Source: Pardosa pseudoannulata (taxonomy: Eukaryota > Arthropoda > Arachnida > Araneae > Lycosidae). Taken from it: DNA of 64,000 nucleotides. The position numbers and the translations under genes were made by a program. The stretch spans positions 1 through 64,000 of the forward strand of contig JAGEOH010000236.1 of assembly GCA_032207245.1 (NCBI GenBank), given 5' to 3'. The notes beneath the pieces were generated by a model. It searched no databases. It was given only the letters and a program-made list of their open reading frames with translations, and was not told the DNA's origin. Shown piece after piece: positions 1 to 10,096 of this stretch; position 1 is the stretch's first letter; every line of letters begins with the position of its first letter.

Positions 1-625
1 CATTTTTCTAGTATTCTTAATAATTAGCAACTCGGCAATTAGAAAGTTTCGAAGCAAGAAAGTGTGGGGAATTTTAAACATGTATTTTAATTTTTTTCAC
101 AGTTGCTATCATAAATTTCAAATGCGTTTTTCTGGGAACGGTATTTTTAATAAAATGTCGAAACTTGAAATGGGATTTCTCGAAAAGTTCTTAAAATATT
201 TTGTTGAAAATTCTTATGAATGATTTTCATAGTATTTACTAGTGAATGCCCTAAAAGCTTTCAATTTGGATCATTTTAATAATATTACAGTCATAGTTAG
301 ATATAAAGGTAACGAAAATTCGTTAAAAATTCAATGTGTAGAATTTTGAAGGACCCACATTTTTTACCAAATGTAAATGAAGCAAAGATTTTAGGTGATA
401 CGCTAGTCCAGTGTATAAGAAATGTGTTGCATCGAAAAATATTGAAATAATATAATTTATTAGAAAATGAGACCTTTCGAAAAAACCCGATTTTTTTACT
501 ATATTTTCTTGATTTATTAGAAATTTTATAAAAAGGAATGAATTTTTTAAGTGCAATTCTCTATGATAATATAAGAAATAAATCTAAAAATGTAAAAACA
601 TGAACTCGTTTCTACGTTTAAAGAT
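1..625. repeat. Interspersed AT-rich repeat, copy 1 (truncated by window start)
   Basis: This stretch matches 3202-3830 in the same orientation along its whole length. Shared blocks include TTTTTCTAGTATT, AGAAAGTGTGGGGAATTTTAAA, and GAAGGACCCACATTTTTTAC near 350 and 3555. Differences are scattered substitutions plus small indels: the offset drifts from 3201 to 3216. Its left end is not seen because the window starts inside it. No coding potential or known terminal motif was recognised, so the element class is unknown. It could be a non-autonomous transposon or a long terminal repeat. Confidence 0.8.
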
Positions 626-1084
626 AACGTAGAGGGATATTCTTCGATCTACCGGATTAAAGCCCGTTTACCGAATTGTATACAGTCCAATTTCTGCAAT
701 AAATGTTTTGCTGTTATTCCCTGTGCTCGTAATTCGGGCGTTAAGCGCAGTTTCCCTAATCCTGCGCATTGTGTAAACGCGTTAATGAGACTGGCATCAT
801 CTCGCTCCTTGATACAGCGAATCCTGCGTTGTTATCGCGATGCTTACCAGATAATCTCGGACCCAAGCGAAGGCATAATTGCGTGATAGGCGCACAATTA
901 ACTCCAAGTCGAAGAGCGGGAGCAGATTTCGCGAGCGCATCATTCGAAATCTATTATTAGATGACAGTTCCCTCTCGGCGAAATTATTCTGGAACAGCGA
1001 TACATTCCTTTTCAACTATTGAAGGGCACAAAAACCTTGAGGCCCGATAATAATCGCCGAATGGGTAAGAACAAACTTTTAGTG
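626..1084. other. Unclassified non-coding stretch, less AT-rich than its surroundings
   Basis: This segment sits between the repeat copy and the SINE cluster. It has a higher G+C content and several CpGs, and an AATAAA-like signal near 700. Only short overlapping open frames on both strands are present (63-72 codons), none with a recognisable family signature. It may be the remnant of another mobile element, but nothing decisive is visible. Confidence 0.4.
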
Positions 1085-1097
1085 ACTGAATCCCACT

Positions 1098-1260
1098 GCT
1101 AACGTGGCCGATTGGTTAGGGTGTTGGCCTTCGATACTGGAGTTCGTGGGTTCGAATCCCACAGTGGCATGGATGTTCCGGCTTTAAGTTGTAGGTCCCG
1201 GTCTCATTAGCCCTCGCGTTGCAAAAAAGTAGACCGTAGCACTCCAAACCAAACCTCTGC
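1098..1260 (+). mobile_element. tRNA-derived SINE, copy 1
   Basis: An RNA polymerase III type 2 promoter is visible. Box A TGGCCGATTGG lies at 1105-1115 and box B GGTTCGAATCC at 1149-1159, the latter inside a perfect T-arm (GTGGG, TTCGAAT, CCCAC). A tRNA-like 3' acceptor strand AGTGGCA follows, but the seven bases before box A (GCTAACG) do not pair with it. The cloverleaf is therefore broken and this is not a functional tRNA gene. The body continues with GGATGTTC...GGCTTTAAG, also found in the minus-strand copy near 3900, and a tail with GTAGACCGTAGCACTCC. SINE is the best class, from promoter boxes plus repeated body. Confidence 0.75.
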
Positions 1261-1435
1261 TAGCGTGAGTGTTCGTAATCGGTCGGGACCGGATTTGAGC
1301 GGTCGATTCCGGGTCAAATTCAAGTCAAACACGTGTCTCCGTCCTCAAACTTGCGGAGATAAGCAAGTTTTATGTTTGGTTTGGTTTGGACAGCGAAGGT
1401 CTAGTTTTGCAACAGGGAGACCGTAATACCTATTT

Positions 1436-1480
1436 CTTAAAGCCGGCTACGAACGTTCATGCCTCAGTGGGATTCGAATC
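1436..1480 (-). mobile_element. SINE fragment, minus orientation
   Basis: Read on the minus strand this is the T-arm (GATTCGAATCCCACTG), then GGCATGAACGTTC and GGCTTTAAG. That is the same junction of tRNA-like head and body seen in the copies at 1149-1200 and 3862-3925. Only about 45 bases remain, and it abuts a plus-strand fragment at 1481. Confidence 0.55.
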
Positions 1481-1660
1481 TACCGGAGTTCGTGGGTTCG
1501 AATCCCATTGAGCCACGGATGTTCTTAAACCGTTGGAATCATGTTTTAGCAATAAGACCTGACCTCCGTGTTGCAAAAGTAGACCGTATCTGTCTTAACC
1601 AAATCAGAAACTTGCTTATCTCTGTAAGTTTTCAGACGGAAGGTGATACACGCTTTTGAC
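1481..1660 (+). mobile_element. SINE fragment, plus orientation
   Basis: Box B GGTTCGAATCC is at 1495-1505, in CGTGGGTTCGAATCCCATTG. It is followed by CCACGGATGTTC and the tail block GTTGCAAAAGTAGACCGTA shared with the copy at 1098-1260. The box A half is missing. Together with the preceding minus-strand fragment it forms a head-to-head pair. Confidence 0.55.
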
Positions 1661-1679
1661 TTGTATCTGGCCCTTGGTA

Positions 1680-1830
1680 GGATTCTTTCATCGGTTCCGG
1701 AGCTCTTGGTTCGAATTCTAGTCACAACATGGACACTCGAAGCCTTATAGCCTCCAAGCAGCAGGTCCAGGTCTCACGACATGTTGTGTAGCAAAAAAAA
1801 AAGTAGACGGTAGCCTTCCAAACCTGATAT
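1680..1830 (+). mobile_element. Degenerate SINE copy
   Basis: A box B-like GGTTCGAATTC lies at 1708-1718. It is followed by ACATGGACACTCGAAGCC and a tail ending in AAAAGTAGACGGTAGCCTTCC, related to the other copies. Box A is not recognisable. Confidence 0.45.
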
Positions 1831-2480
1831 CGCCTGTAAAAGTGTAGCATTCCGTAGCTCTACAAACAAAACAAAACAAAACCCGGTGTCACCAGCTCTC
1901 GTCTAGCACACACACACAAAAAAAAAAGACCATGGAGCTTCAAACCAAATCAAACTTGGTTTTCCCAGCTCTCGTGTAGCAAAAAAGAGACCATAGCACT
2001 CCAAACCAAATCAAACTTGGTTCTCCCAGCTCTCATGTAGCAAAAATGACACCGCAGCACTCGAAACCATACTGAACCAAGTCTTGTCAGATTTTGTCAT
2101 TCAAAACTATAGGCTGTAGCGCAACAAACCAAACCTAGACTCGTCGGTTGTCTTTAAAGCAAAAAAGTAAACCATAGCGTTCTGAGCCAATCCAAACTTG
2201 GATCTCGTCAAACAAAAGACTAGTGTTCCTAAGCAAACTTTGCTTCTTCGGTTTTCGTGTAGCCAAAAAGAGAGCGTAGCGCTCCAAACTTAAACGAAAC
2301 AATCCCAACTGTCTTCTCTTGTCAAGCAAAATTATAGACTGTAACACAGTACCAAACCAAACCTAGTGAATAAAACAGACCACAGCGCTACAAACCGAAT
2401 CATGGTGTTCTCGTGTAGAAGAAATGTACACCGCTAAGTTTGAAACCAAACCAAAAAGACCTAGGTCTCGTCATTCCCCG
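1760..2480 (+). repeat. Degenerate ~61-bp tandem minisatellite derived from the SINE tail
   Basis: The block 'CAGCTCTCGTGTAGC, A-run, GAGACC.TAGCACTCC, AAACCAAA.C' recurs about every 61 bases. The clearest pair has CCCAGCT at 1964 and 2025. Weaker copies extend left to about 1770 and right to about 2480, with substitutions and variable A-runs. A short CA tract lies at 1907-1918. The unit matches the tail of the SINE copies at 1098 and 1481, so the array probably grew from a SINE 3' end. Confidence 0.6.
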
Positions 2481-2589
2481 TCCATCCCAAATATAGTCCC
2501 AACCAAGGATAGCCCCGTCAGTTCTCTTTATACAAGAAAATCAACCTGATCGCTCGATATCAAACCGTCTCATCATCTTCTCGTCAAGT

Positions 2590-2775
2590 CCTAGACGCCA
2601 AAACATTATGACAATAACGAGTTGGCACACTGCATTGTATTGGGTAGCCACTGTCATCTACTTTGCATAACAACTGTCAAGTTTCGGAAATACTTGTCTC
2701 GAGCCATCGCGAAAGGAATGATTCTTCCATCTGATCACGTGCCTTCCCCCATCATCCATAATGTTTTGACTCCAA
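2590..2775. mobile_element. Short non-autonomous Tc1-like element (MITE)
   Basis: CAAAACATTATG at 2599-2610 is matched by its exact reverse complement CATAATGTTTTG at 2757-2768, giving terminal inverted repeats around ~186 bp. The interior shares ATAACGAGTTGG, GTTTCGGAAATACTTGT and AAGGAATGATTCTTCC-type blocks with the larger Tc1-like element at 6236-6870. No transposase sequence remains. It is probably an internally deleted derivative of that family, dependent on a transposase elsewhere. Confidence 0.7.
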
Positions 2776-3201
2776 AGCGAACCTTAAATGTGTTTGGGGT
2801 CAAAACTGGTAATAAGTTTAAAATATATTGCTTACATCCTTGGCTGTCTAGAACCTAACCTGTTACTTGATAAGAAATTTTCAAACGGAGAGTAACCACA
2901 TTTTTCGAGTTAATGAAAAATGATTTATGCTTTGGTCTACTACATGAGGACTAATGAGACCAAGATCTACTGTTTAAAGCTACGGCATTTTTTTTTTTTT
3001 GCCAAAATGGAAATTTTTTTTTATTTCTCTGTTGTTTCAACTTTTAGGCTTCTATATCTGTTTTTGTGTTGTCTCTACGGCATTTTAAACATCAGTGACA
3101 GCTGTCAAAACCAAACGGAAGGAGCGACTTCGGAACCGGAAGTTGTGAATTTAAAGCCTTTTAAAGAGCATTTTTTGAATTTTCGTGAAGATTAATTTAA
3201 A
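2776..3201. other. Unassigned AT-rich stretch
   Basis: A 91-codon open frame on the plus strand (2920-3195) has low complexity, T-rich composition and no recognisable motif, and is not called. A perfect 10-bp palindrome GACAGCTGTC is near 3101. Nothing else is supported. Confidence 0.4.
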
Positions 3202-3830
3202 CATTTTTCTAGTATTTTTAATAATTATCAACTTGGCAATTAGAAAGTTTTGAAGCAGGAAAGTGTGGGGAATTTTAAATATGTATTTTAATTTTTTTAA
3301 TAGTTAAAGTTGCTTTCATGAACTTCAAATGCGTTTTTCTCGGAACGGTATATTTAATAAAGTGTCGAAACGTGAAATATGATTTCTCAAAAAGTTCTTA
3401 AAATATTTTGTTGAAAAGGATTGTGAATGCTTATGATAGTATTTACTAGTGAATGATCTAAAAGCTTTTAATTGGGATCATTTTTAATGATGTTACACAA
3501 GTAGTTACCTATAAATATAATGAAAATTCGTTACAAATTCAATGTGTACGATTTTGAAGGACCCACATTTTTTACCAAATGTAAATGAAGCTAAGATTTT
3601 AGGTGATTCGATAGTCCACTGTATAAGAAATGGGTTGCGTCAAAAAATATTGAAATAATTTAATTTATTAAAAAATGAGACCTTTTGAAAAAACCTGATT
3701 TTTTTACTCAATTTTCTCCGTTTATTAGAAATTTTATAAAAACTTTTCCAGGAATAAATTTTTTAAGTGCAATTCTCTATGATAAAATAAAAAATAAATC
3801 TAAAAATGTTAAAACATGAACTAGTTTCTA
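3202..3830. repeat. Interspersed AT-rich repeat, copy 2
   Basis: This is the full-length visible counterpart of 1-625, in direct orientation. Its right side ends in AACATGAACTAGTTTCTACG, where copy 1 has AACATGAACTCGTTTCTACG. Beyond this the two copies diverge: copy 2 passes into a hairpin and a minus-strand SINE. Confidence 0.8.
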
Positions 3831-3861
3831 CGTTTAGAGAAAAAAGTTCTCCAAACGTAGA
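3827..3861. repeat. 15-bp stem, 5-nt loop hairpin at repeat/SINE junction
   Basis: The left arm TCTACGTTTAGAGAA (3827-3841) pairs with TTCTCCAAACGTAGA (3847-3861) at 14 of 15 positions. The loop is AAAAG. It lies exactly where repeat copy 2 meets the SINE tail. It may be a terminal structure of either element or a small inverted duplication formed at insertion. Confidence 0.7.
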
Positions 3862-3985
3862 CGGTATCTTAAAGCCGAATCCGAAAGGCTTTCGAACACT
3901 CATGCCACTGCGGGATTCGAACCCACGAAGGCCGGTACTCAAGAGCAGCGCCCTAACCAGTCGGCCATCGTTCGGCCATAGGCCT
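3862..3985 (-). mobile_element. tRNA-derived SINE, copy 2 (minus strand)
   Basis: On the minus strand, box A TGGCCGACTGG occupies 3967-3957 and box B GGTTCGAATCC 3923-3913, in the same spacing as the copy at 1098. A T-arm (GTGGG/CCCGC) and AGTGGCATGA follow, then GTTCG and GGCTTTAAG. The bases before box A do not form an acceptor stem with AGTGGCA. It is therefore a SINE head rather than a tRNA gene. Confidence 0.75.
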
Positions 3986-5219
3986 ACTGTACCAATAACG
4001 GGACATTACGCATAAATGATTCAAAATGACTGGAAGATTTAAAATTTGGAACGTGGACTTTAGCTCCACCCCTCTCTTAATCAAATTATAAATGAAAATA
4101 ATAGATATATTTGTAAATAATATTAACATGGAAGCAAGTATCCGACAAATAGTTAGATTTCTAATTCTTTTTGCAAGTATTTTCTTAACACTTAATTTTC
4201 TAACGCAATTACTTGTAATCCGAGTGAAGCGATAAAAGAAATATGTTAATTTTAGAATGTTCAAAAATTCTGTTTGTTTGGATGCCACTAAAAAATTTGG
4301 AACTTTCGGTTAGTAGAGCGTCATTTAAAAAAACTTTAATTTAATACAACTTAATTTTGTTCGGCCGCCTTTTGGCTAAACGTAATTAATTAAATTCTAT
4401 TGAAGCTTAATTTAAACAGAGCTTAATTGTAACGAAATTAAAAGAGCTTAGATAATCTAAACTTTGGAAGCGAATTGAATTCAAGAAACACAAATACGAT
4501 TTTTATTTATTTATTTTTTAAATCTAGGTGCAAGGAATTTCACTCGTTTGCAGGTTGTAGACAAAAGCGTAAAGTATTCATTTCAGAGATGTGATGCATA
4601 GAATTAAATTATTTTTTATTAGTTAAAGTATAAATCACTGTCAAGTCTGGGATTTATGCTTTATTGAATTGGGATGTTTAAATTTTCTAATAATGAACAG
4701 AAAAAGAACCCCGGAAGAAATAGTTGAACAAGTTCCAAATATGGAACAAAATGTGGAGTCTTGGTATGTAGGAAGAGTCTTTTTCTGCTTTCCAAATGAC
4801 TTTCCAAACGACAGATTTTGAGAAAATTCATCAAGTGATTTTTTGTTCTGGAAAAATCAATTTAGTTATACGCTTCTTTATCTAAAGAGATTTATAAAAT
4901 AACTACTGCTCTAAATTAGATAAAAGTGCCTATTCAATACCGCAAAACGGCGAAAACAGTTGCTTAAACTGAAGAAAGTGAACCCTGTCCAAACTAAAGT
5001 TATGTAATAAAGATATTTTAAACTTATTAAAATTTATTGCCAGTCTTGAAAAATCGTTTTTATCCACGAAAAGAGTCAAAAATATTACTGGTGGCATTGC
5101 AGTAAGTTAATCGGAGCAAATGAAGCAAAGATCTTAGACGTGAGAATGACTCCAGCAACATGTGATGAATGGCATCTTAAGATGCAGAAAGTATATTTCT
5201 CGATGTTTTCCCCTACTTA
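3986..5219. other. AT-rich non-coding DNA
   Basis: No gene or recognisable mobile element is supported. A 42-codon plus-strand frame at 4693-4821 begins MNRKRTPEEIVEQ; its start faintly resembles the N-terminus of IS3-type OrfA proteins, but nothing downstream supports this. The 4,330-4,450 stretch is rich in TTAATT-type motifs. Confidence 0.4.
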
Positions 5220-6235
5220 ATTAGCCGTGTCAATTGCGTAACAGATCTATGACGTATTAATCCTATGCATTCCTTCTCCCGGTGATCTCGAATGCACAAA
5301 GCATTGTTCCAATTGAAAGTTATCGCTTAGGAGTAGAACTGACATTTCTGCTACGGTATCACGACGACGGCGACGAGTTCCTCAATGGGCAGTGAAACTC
5401 GAATCTCGCACTTACCGAGCAGCTATCAATGCATTGGCATCATAACCATTATTGATTACTTATTACATATTCATCAGCCAACCTATGTCTAACATCACGT
5501 TTATTGTATTGTTTTCTGTGTCACTCTTTTCACAATAATCACATTCACTGACCAATGCACTCAACTCATCACCCTAATCATATGCTACATATATTCTTGA
5601 GTCAACCTCATCGAGTATATTGTCTGCTTATCACGTTCATTCCCATCACAGTTGGGGATTTCTTGTTTTATGCCACCTCTGATGGTCTGCGTCACCAAAT
5701 CGGCCATGTTCAGGGCGACCCCCTTCAATAAACGTTCGGTGAGCTCCGACTTTGGCACAAAACGCCCTACACCGGTGGGCGGCCAATCGCTGGTCAATTA
5801 AATTCAATTAGACAGAAAGGGATGGTTCCATTCAACGAAAGTACATCCCACTATACGACAAGTGGCTATGTTGAAAAGTAGCTGAAATGTTGCTCTACTT
5901 GTTGTGAGTTCTTTTTTTCTTTTAAATAGGGAAACGGAACTTTCTGGATACGCCGCGTATATTACTATGTTGAAAATCAGATTGGATATGAATAACGATT
6001 GGGCGGATGATGAGGAATGGGGGTGTTCCTCGACTGCCAATGTGCGCCTCAGTTTTCTCTTTTTCTTTTTTTCTCACTTATCGTGACGGTCCTCCAACTC
6101 TCCACTTCATCCGAGTAAGTCATGAATTCATTGCCTTTGACGACCAAAGAATTTATTCTAGGAATTGTTGGCCACAAACATATCCTGTTTAGAATATGAC
6201 ATAGATAGAAAAATGTAAATATATATATAGACTGA
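5220..6235. other. Unclassified stretch of mixed composition
   Basis: 5220-5800 is less AT-rich than its surroundings, with short clusters such as CGACGACGGCGACGAG near 5365. No reading frame longer than about 78 codons and no family motif was found on either strand. It may be an old element remnant. Immediately before 6236 there is a TATATATATAG run, a plausible TA target context for the adjacent Tc1-like element. Confidence 0.35.
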
Positions 6236-6870
6236 AAAGCCAAAACATTATGACCACCAGTCAATAACGAGTTGGCCGCCACAAGGAGTTCTTGGTAGAT
6301 TGTACCAGATGGACTTATTACGAATGGGTGGTCTTTCACGTCCCATCACATCCCGAATGGGTTCTGTCGGATTGAGGACACCAGTTGTTCCTGGAACCCC
6401 TCCAACACAGTTTTAGCCTCGTTGTCCTGTCGGAAAAACAGAGGCCATGTAAGGGTTCGCAATGATGTTCCGCTGTAGCATTCATGGTCTGCTCTACCAC
6501 AACCACGGGTCCCAGAGACGCACAAATGATCGTTCCCCAAAGCATAATACTGCCACCACCGGCCTGTGTATGACCTACTGTACATTGAGGAAGCCACTGT
6601 TCGCCTGGAAGACGGCGAGATGAACGACCAAGCAAATCACTCCCACTGATCCATGGGCCAGTCCAGCGTAGGCGATGACGTTTGCTGCGATACTATTCTA
6701 CTTGGCACTGTCTTTCTTTGATAGCGTGTGGACGTCTACTGCAGGAGTACTAACGACTGTAGATCGTTTCGGAAATACTTGTTACAATCTGCCCTCGCTT
6801 AGCCACAGAAGTAAGGGAAAGAATGATACTTCCAACTGATCACGTCATCCAGGCGACTATTTAAAACGTA
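6236..6870 (-). mobile_element. Decayed Tc1/mariner-superfamily element
   Basis: The left end carries CAAAACATTATGACCACC at 6241-6258, the same terminal motif as the MITE at 2590-2775, and lies beside a TA-rich run. Transposase remnants are on the minus strand (see next entry). The region up to about 6850 shares GTTTCGGAAATACTTGT and AACTGATCACGT with the MITE. The right inverted repeat is not recognisable. At ~640 bp it is well short of the ~1.6 kb typical of Tc1-like elements, so the N-terminal DNA-binding half is deleted. Confidence 0.75.
6290..6640 (-). pseudogene. Tc1-like transposase, C-terminal DDE half, frameshifted
   Basis: Three minus-strand frames read consecutively along a Tc1-type catalytic domain. 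The first, starting near 6600, contains GGGSIMLWGTI followed by MNATAEHH, matching the family block around 'GGGSVMVWG...G.MNA..Y'. A second frame contains RQDNEAKTVLEGFQEQL, the position of the family's QDN catalytic-Asp motif. A third contains NPTEPIRDVMGRERPP, corresponding to 'NPIEHLWD.LGR...PP' with the catalytic Glu. The region upstream with helix-turn-helix and first Asp is missing. Two frame changes and the truncation make it non-functional. The superfamily call rests on these three ordered motifs. Confidence 0.75.
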
Positions 6871-7489
6871 AGTGAAAATGGATTCTAATGAAAAAATGAA
6901 AGTTATGCACCAAGATCATTGTGGGACGACTCCGTTTTGATAAAAAATTATTTTCTAGTAGATTTTTGGGTTCAACATTAAATATTCCCACTATAAAAAT
7001 ATCGTCAAAACTTTGAAATGAAGCATCCATTATTACAAACGCCTGGATTTTTAAGCCACAAAAGTTTGTTCAATAGGATTTGGGCAGTCTACTTTCTTTG
7101 CAGTAGGAAAACCGATGCACTAGCTCGCAGGCAGGGGATTTCGTGTTTGGCTCATCTTGAACGGTATATTTAATTTAGAATTAATCCCTAACTGTAGATA
7201 TTATTTTTGTAAATCATTATTTTGTGCTTGTAAAACTTTTGGCAACACTCATCAGTGTTGTTAGATTTTTGAAAAACTAAACTAGAGTAAAGATAAAAGC
7301 CTGTAAGAAAGATTTTATGGGCGTATTCTATTTTTTTTTATCCGAGTTGTACCATATCCTCTCCTGAAAATGGAAGTTGAAAAGCAACAGTAAAACTGAC
7401 CATTTCTTCATCTGTATCGTTGCAGAAGTATAATATGTCCATCCTCAGTTACAGCAGGAATTGCGAGACTGCTAAAGTTTCAGTGGAAA
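6871..7489. other. AT-rich non-coding DNA
   Basis: No gene is supported. A small hairpin CAACACT / AGTGTTG (7243-7260) with a four-base loop is the only structure noted. Confidence 0.4.
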
Positions 7490-8135
7490 ATTATTTAGTA
7501 TATTAGCGCCATCTATTAAAAAATAAATAAACTAAAACTATTCTGCATCTGAGCTTCGTTAGTTTTTGCAAGATTCTTATTTACCATTTAGATAATTTTT
7601 AAAATTAATTTTTCTTTTGTTACTTTAATTGTCAGCTTTTTATTATCAGATTGTATTTCTATTTTGTCCTTTTAACTTTTTAAATTAATTTTTGTCATTA
7701 TAAACTTTTTTTGTATTTATGTTCTCCATTATAGGCAGTTGTGGAATTATGCGATTATTACATAATTATGAATAAATAATATGGAAATGAATAATAAATA
7801 ATAATGCAATTATTCAGCTATGTCAATAATTATAATAATTTAGGAACTTACATTTTCCCTATCAGAGAATACTCACAATCTTAAATTTTACTACAGCTCC
7901 CAAAATTACAAAGCAAAAATTGAATTACTATTTCACTAAGTATTAAAATTAGATTCAATCTAAGGATAAATATTATTTCTCAAATTTTAATCTCTTTTAC
8001 TCTGTGGAGTTGGATTTCAATATGAAATAAAATTTACTAAGTGAAATAATTATTTGATTATACTCTATACCTTACCTTTTGGGAGGTGTATGAATATTCT
8101 CCGATATAAGTTCCTAAATTATTATAATCAATGAC
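7490..8135. mobile_element. AT-rich fold-back element family, copy A
   Basis: It begins near GCGCCATCTATTA (7506), followed by an AT-rich body (AAAATTAATTTTTC..., TTTTTGTCATTATAAAC) that is repeated at 10,285 and 11,290. It ends in an inverted repeat of about 110-bp arms (roughly 7825-7935 and 8030-8135). The outermost parts share ATTATAATAATTTAGGAACTTA on the left with its reverse complement on the right. No coding capacity is seen. It is a non-autonomous element of unknown superfamily. Confidence 0.6.
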
Positions 8136-8428
8136 ATTTTTCAAGCCCAAATTTTTTATCTCGCAATTTATTAACCATTATGGATAACATAAGTATGACA
8201 CTGGCAAAGAATTATTTTAACTTAACACCATGTGATAATAGAAAATTGACATTAATAGTAGCTAAAAAAAGAACGAAAAAATGATTTTACAATGATCCCA
8301 TATTGTACCACACCAACTAAATATTTCTGTAATTTAATAAAACTTCATCCATATCCTTAATATGGTGTAATTAAGCTTATAAAACCAAAATTTTGAAAAA
8401 ATATTTTTAATTTTTTAAGTAATTAGCT
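8136..8428. other. AT-rich spacer between elements
   Basis: No gene or motif is supported. A TTAA (8415-8418) occurs close to the left inverted repeat of the piggyBac-like element; TTAA is the piggyBac target site. Confidence 0.35.
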
Positions 8429-9782
8429 GTCCTATATATAGGACAACGGTCCAATACACTAATAAAATTTAACAAATATCAGTTTCAACACATTAGGTTG
8501 ATTCATAGGTGAAATTTGTAGAAATAGTAAATGTAAAGTCCAACATTACATTTTACGCATACTGTTGTTGGTTTTTTCTTACAGTTTATGAACTATGATC
8601 TTTGATAAGGGATAGTAAAAAAATGATATTCATTTTACGATACTAACATACATAATTTATATCCAAATTTTAAAGGTTTATTTTTCATGAACATCTTGTA
8701 AATGTGCCTTCCTATATAATATCTTACCATTCTTTCATCGATGGTGAGATTTTCAGAAAATATACCAAATTGCTTCAAGGTTATGTTGATTTTGTCATAA
8801 AGAGGTCGAATTTTATAATAAAAATCGTGTGGATCAATTGAAGAATTATCGTTAAATTTTATAAAGGGCTTGGTGTCATTATACCGTTTTCTAGACATAG
8901 TTACTCACTAATGTAGGTCCTGTGTCTGGAGCATTTTTCCAGTACATTTTTTCGCGTGGTAACTAATAGTACCTACTAAAGAAATTGACACTTAGAAATT
9001 GCGTGAGTTCTGTTTGTGTAATGCTCAAAGAATGTGTTTTTTTTGGGGTGGGGAGGGGAGCTGCATACCGATTTGTTTCTGTTTCAGTATCAGATATTAT
9101 GCCATGAACCATCATGTGGAAGAGTTCAACTGAAGTTTTTCCTTCAACCACGCTTATAATTTCATAATCTTGTGTTGAAATTGAATCACTTAATAATTCA
9201 AATTTTGGTTGACATTTTACCTATTGGGGTTTTTTTTGGTGGAAGATGACATTCTTAAAAATTTGTTAAAATTTCAATACCAGAGGTATCTTAAATTTAT
9301 AGCCCATCATGCATTCATGGCTTTTCATATTTTGTGGCTGAATCATCTATTTCTTCTTCATCACTAACAGAGTCTGGATTAGGAGGAACAATACCAATTT
9401 CAGGATCATCAATTCCTCATCACTTAAATAATTCATATATTCGAGAGCGTCTTTGACTGTTAAAAATCTACGTGGCATTTTTACAGAAGCAAAATGCATA
9501 TTAAAGTATCCAAATTCTTAGCAGAAAAGAAATAGAGCTGCATGCAGCACTAAACACTAAACAAATTTCAACCAAGCATGAGAATAAGAGATTAAGTTTA
9601 TCTTGTAATCTCTAGTTTTCCTGATTACAATAGATCTATATTTCCCCTTGTGTCCAGGTGTGCGAACAGGTGTTTGAACAGGTTTTCATTGAAAGATAAG
9701 AAAAGAATGTGCGCCATGAATGCAATAACGAATTCGTGGAAAAATAATCGGGATTGGACCGTCGTCCTATATTTAGGACACC
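8429..9782 (-). mobile_element. Deleted piggyBac-like element with palindromic terminal motifs
   Basis: A perfect 18-bp palindrome TGTCCTATATATAGGACA (8429-8446) followed by ACGGTCCAATA is mirrored by TTGGACCGTCGTCCTATAT (from 9754) reading outward on the other side. The two motifs form inverted repeats around a piggyBac-type transposase remnant. TTAA tetramers occur within about ten bases outside each end, consistent with piggyBac target choice but not symmetrically placed. The ~1.35-kb span is shorter than typical ~2.4-kb elements, in line with a missing C-terminal half. Confidence 0.65.
8635..9478 (-). pseudogene. piggyBac-like transposase, truncated and frameshifted
   Basis: A plausible start lies at 9478 (MPRRFLTVKDALEYMNYL), followed after a frame change by an acidic stretch (PEIGIVPPNPDSVSDEEE), as in other piggyBac N-termini. 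Next comes the frame at 9151-8963 with SVELFHMM...ETNRYA, then ITQTELTQFL. These match the conserved 'ELF..FFDDE...ETNRYA...EL..FLG' block. The last frame, 8898-8635, has PHDFYYKIRPLYDK, then NLTIDERMVRYY with the first catalytic Asp, GRH, and KPLKFGYKLCMLVS, then a stop. The domain with the second and third catalytic Asp and the Cys-rich C-terminus is absent. The gene is dead but the family call is firm. Confidence 0.8.
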
Positions 9783-10096
9783 TTTTTAATATTTACAAAA
9801 TACACGTGTAAAATATATTTTTGAACAAAAACGCTCAGCTACATTATTAGTTTTGTTTATAAACTGCAAGTAACCTCCACGACGTTTGAAAATAATAATA
9901 ATAATGAATATAAAATTAAAGATTAAAAAATCACAATTTTTAAGGGGTTGCTGAAAATAGATTTTACAATCCAATATAGTTTTATTTCTCACTTTTTTTT
10001 TACTATTATACTAAAGTGTGTCTATTTGAAAGGTGTTAAAATAAAATCCACTGAGGAAATATTTATAACTTTGTTATTAAATGGATTTACATTTGC
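9783..10096. other. AT-rich spacer
   Basis: Short open frames of 61-68 codons on both strands are low complexity and overlap each other. No gene is supported. Confidence 0.4.

Noticed and set aside
769..1015. Overlapping 63- and 72-codon frames on both strands
   Set aside because: Mutually antisense, with no recognisable motif, in a stretch that may be an element remnant.
1098..1172. Functional tRNA gene
   Set aside because: Box A, box B and T-arm are good, but the 5' strand does not pair with the AGTGGCA acceptor strand, and the head is joined to a repeated SINE body.
2920..3195. 91-codon plus-strand frame
   Set aside because: Low complexity with long T-runs and no domain; it is next to a repeat and has no supporting context.
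3895..3975. Second tRNA gene on the minus strand
   Set aside because: It has the same broken acceptor stem and the same SINE body as the copy at 1098.
4693..4821. Bacterial IS3-type OrfA fragment (MNRKRTPEEIVEQ...)
   Set aside because: Only about ten residues resemble the family start. The frame ends after 42 codons and no other IS3 signature is nearby.
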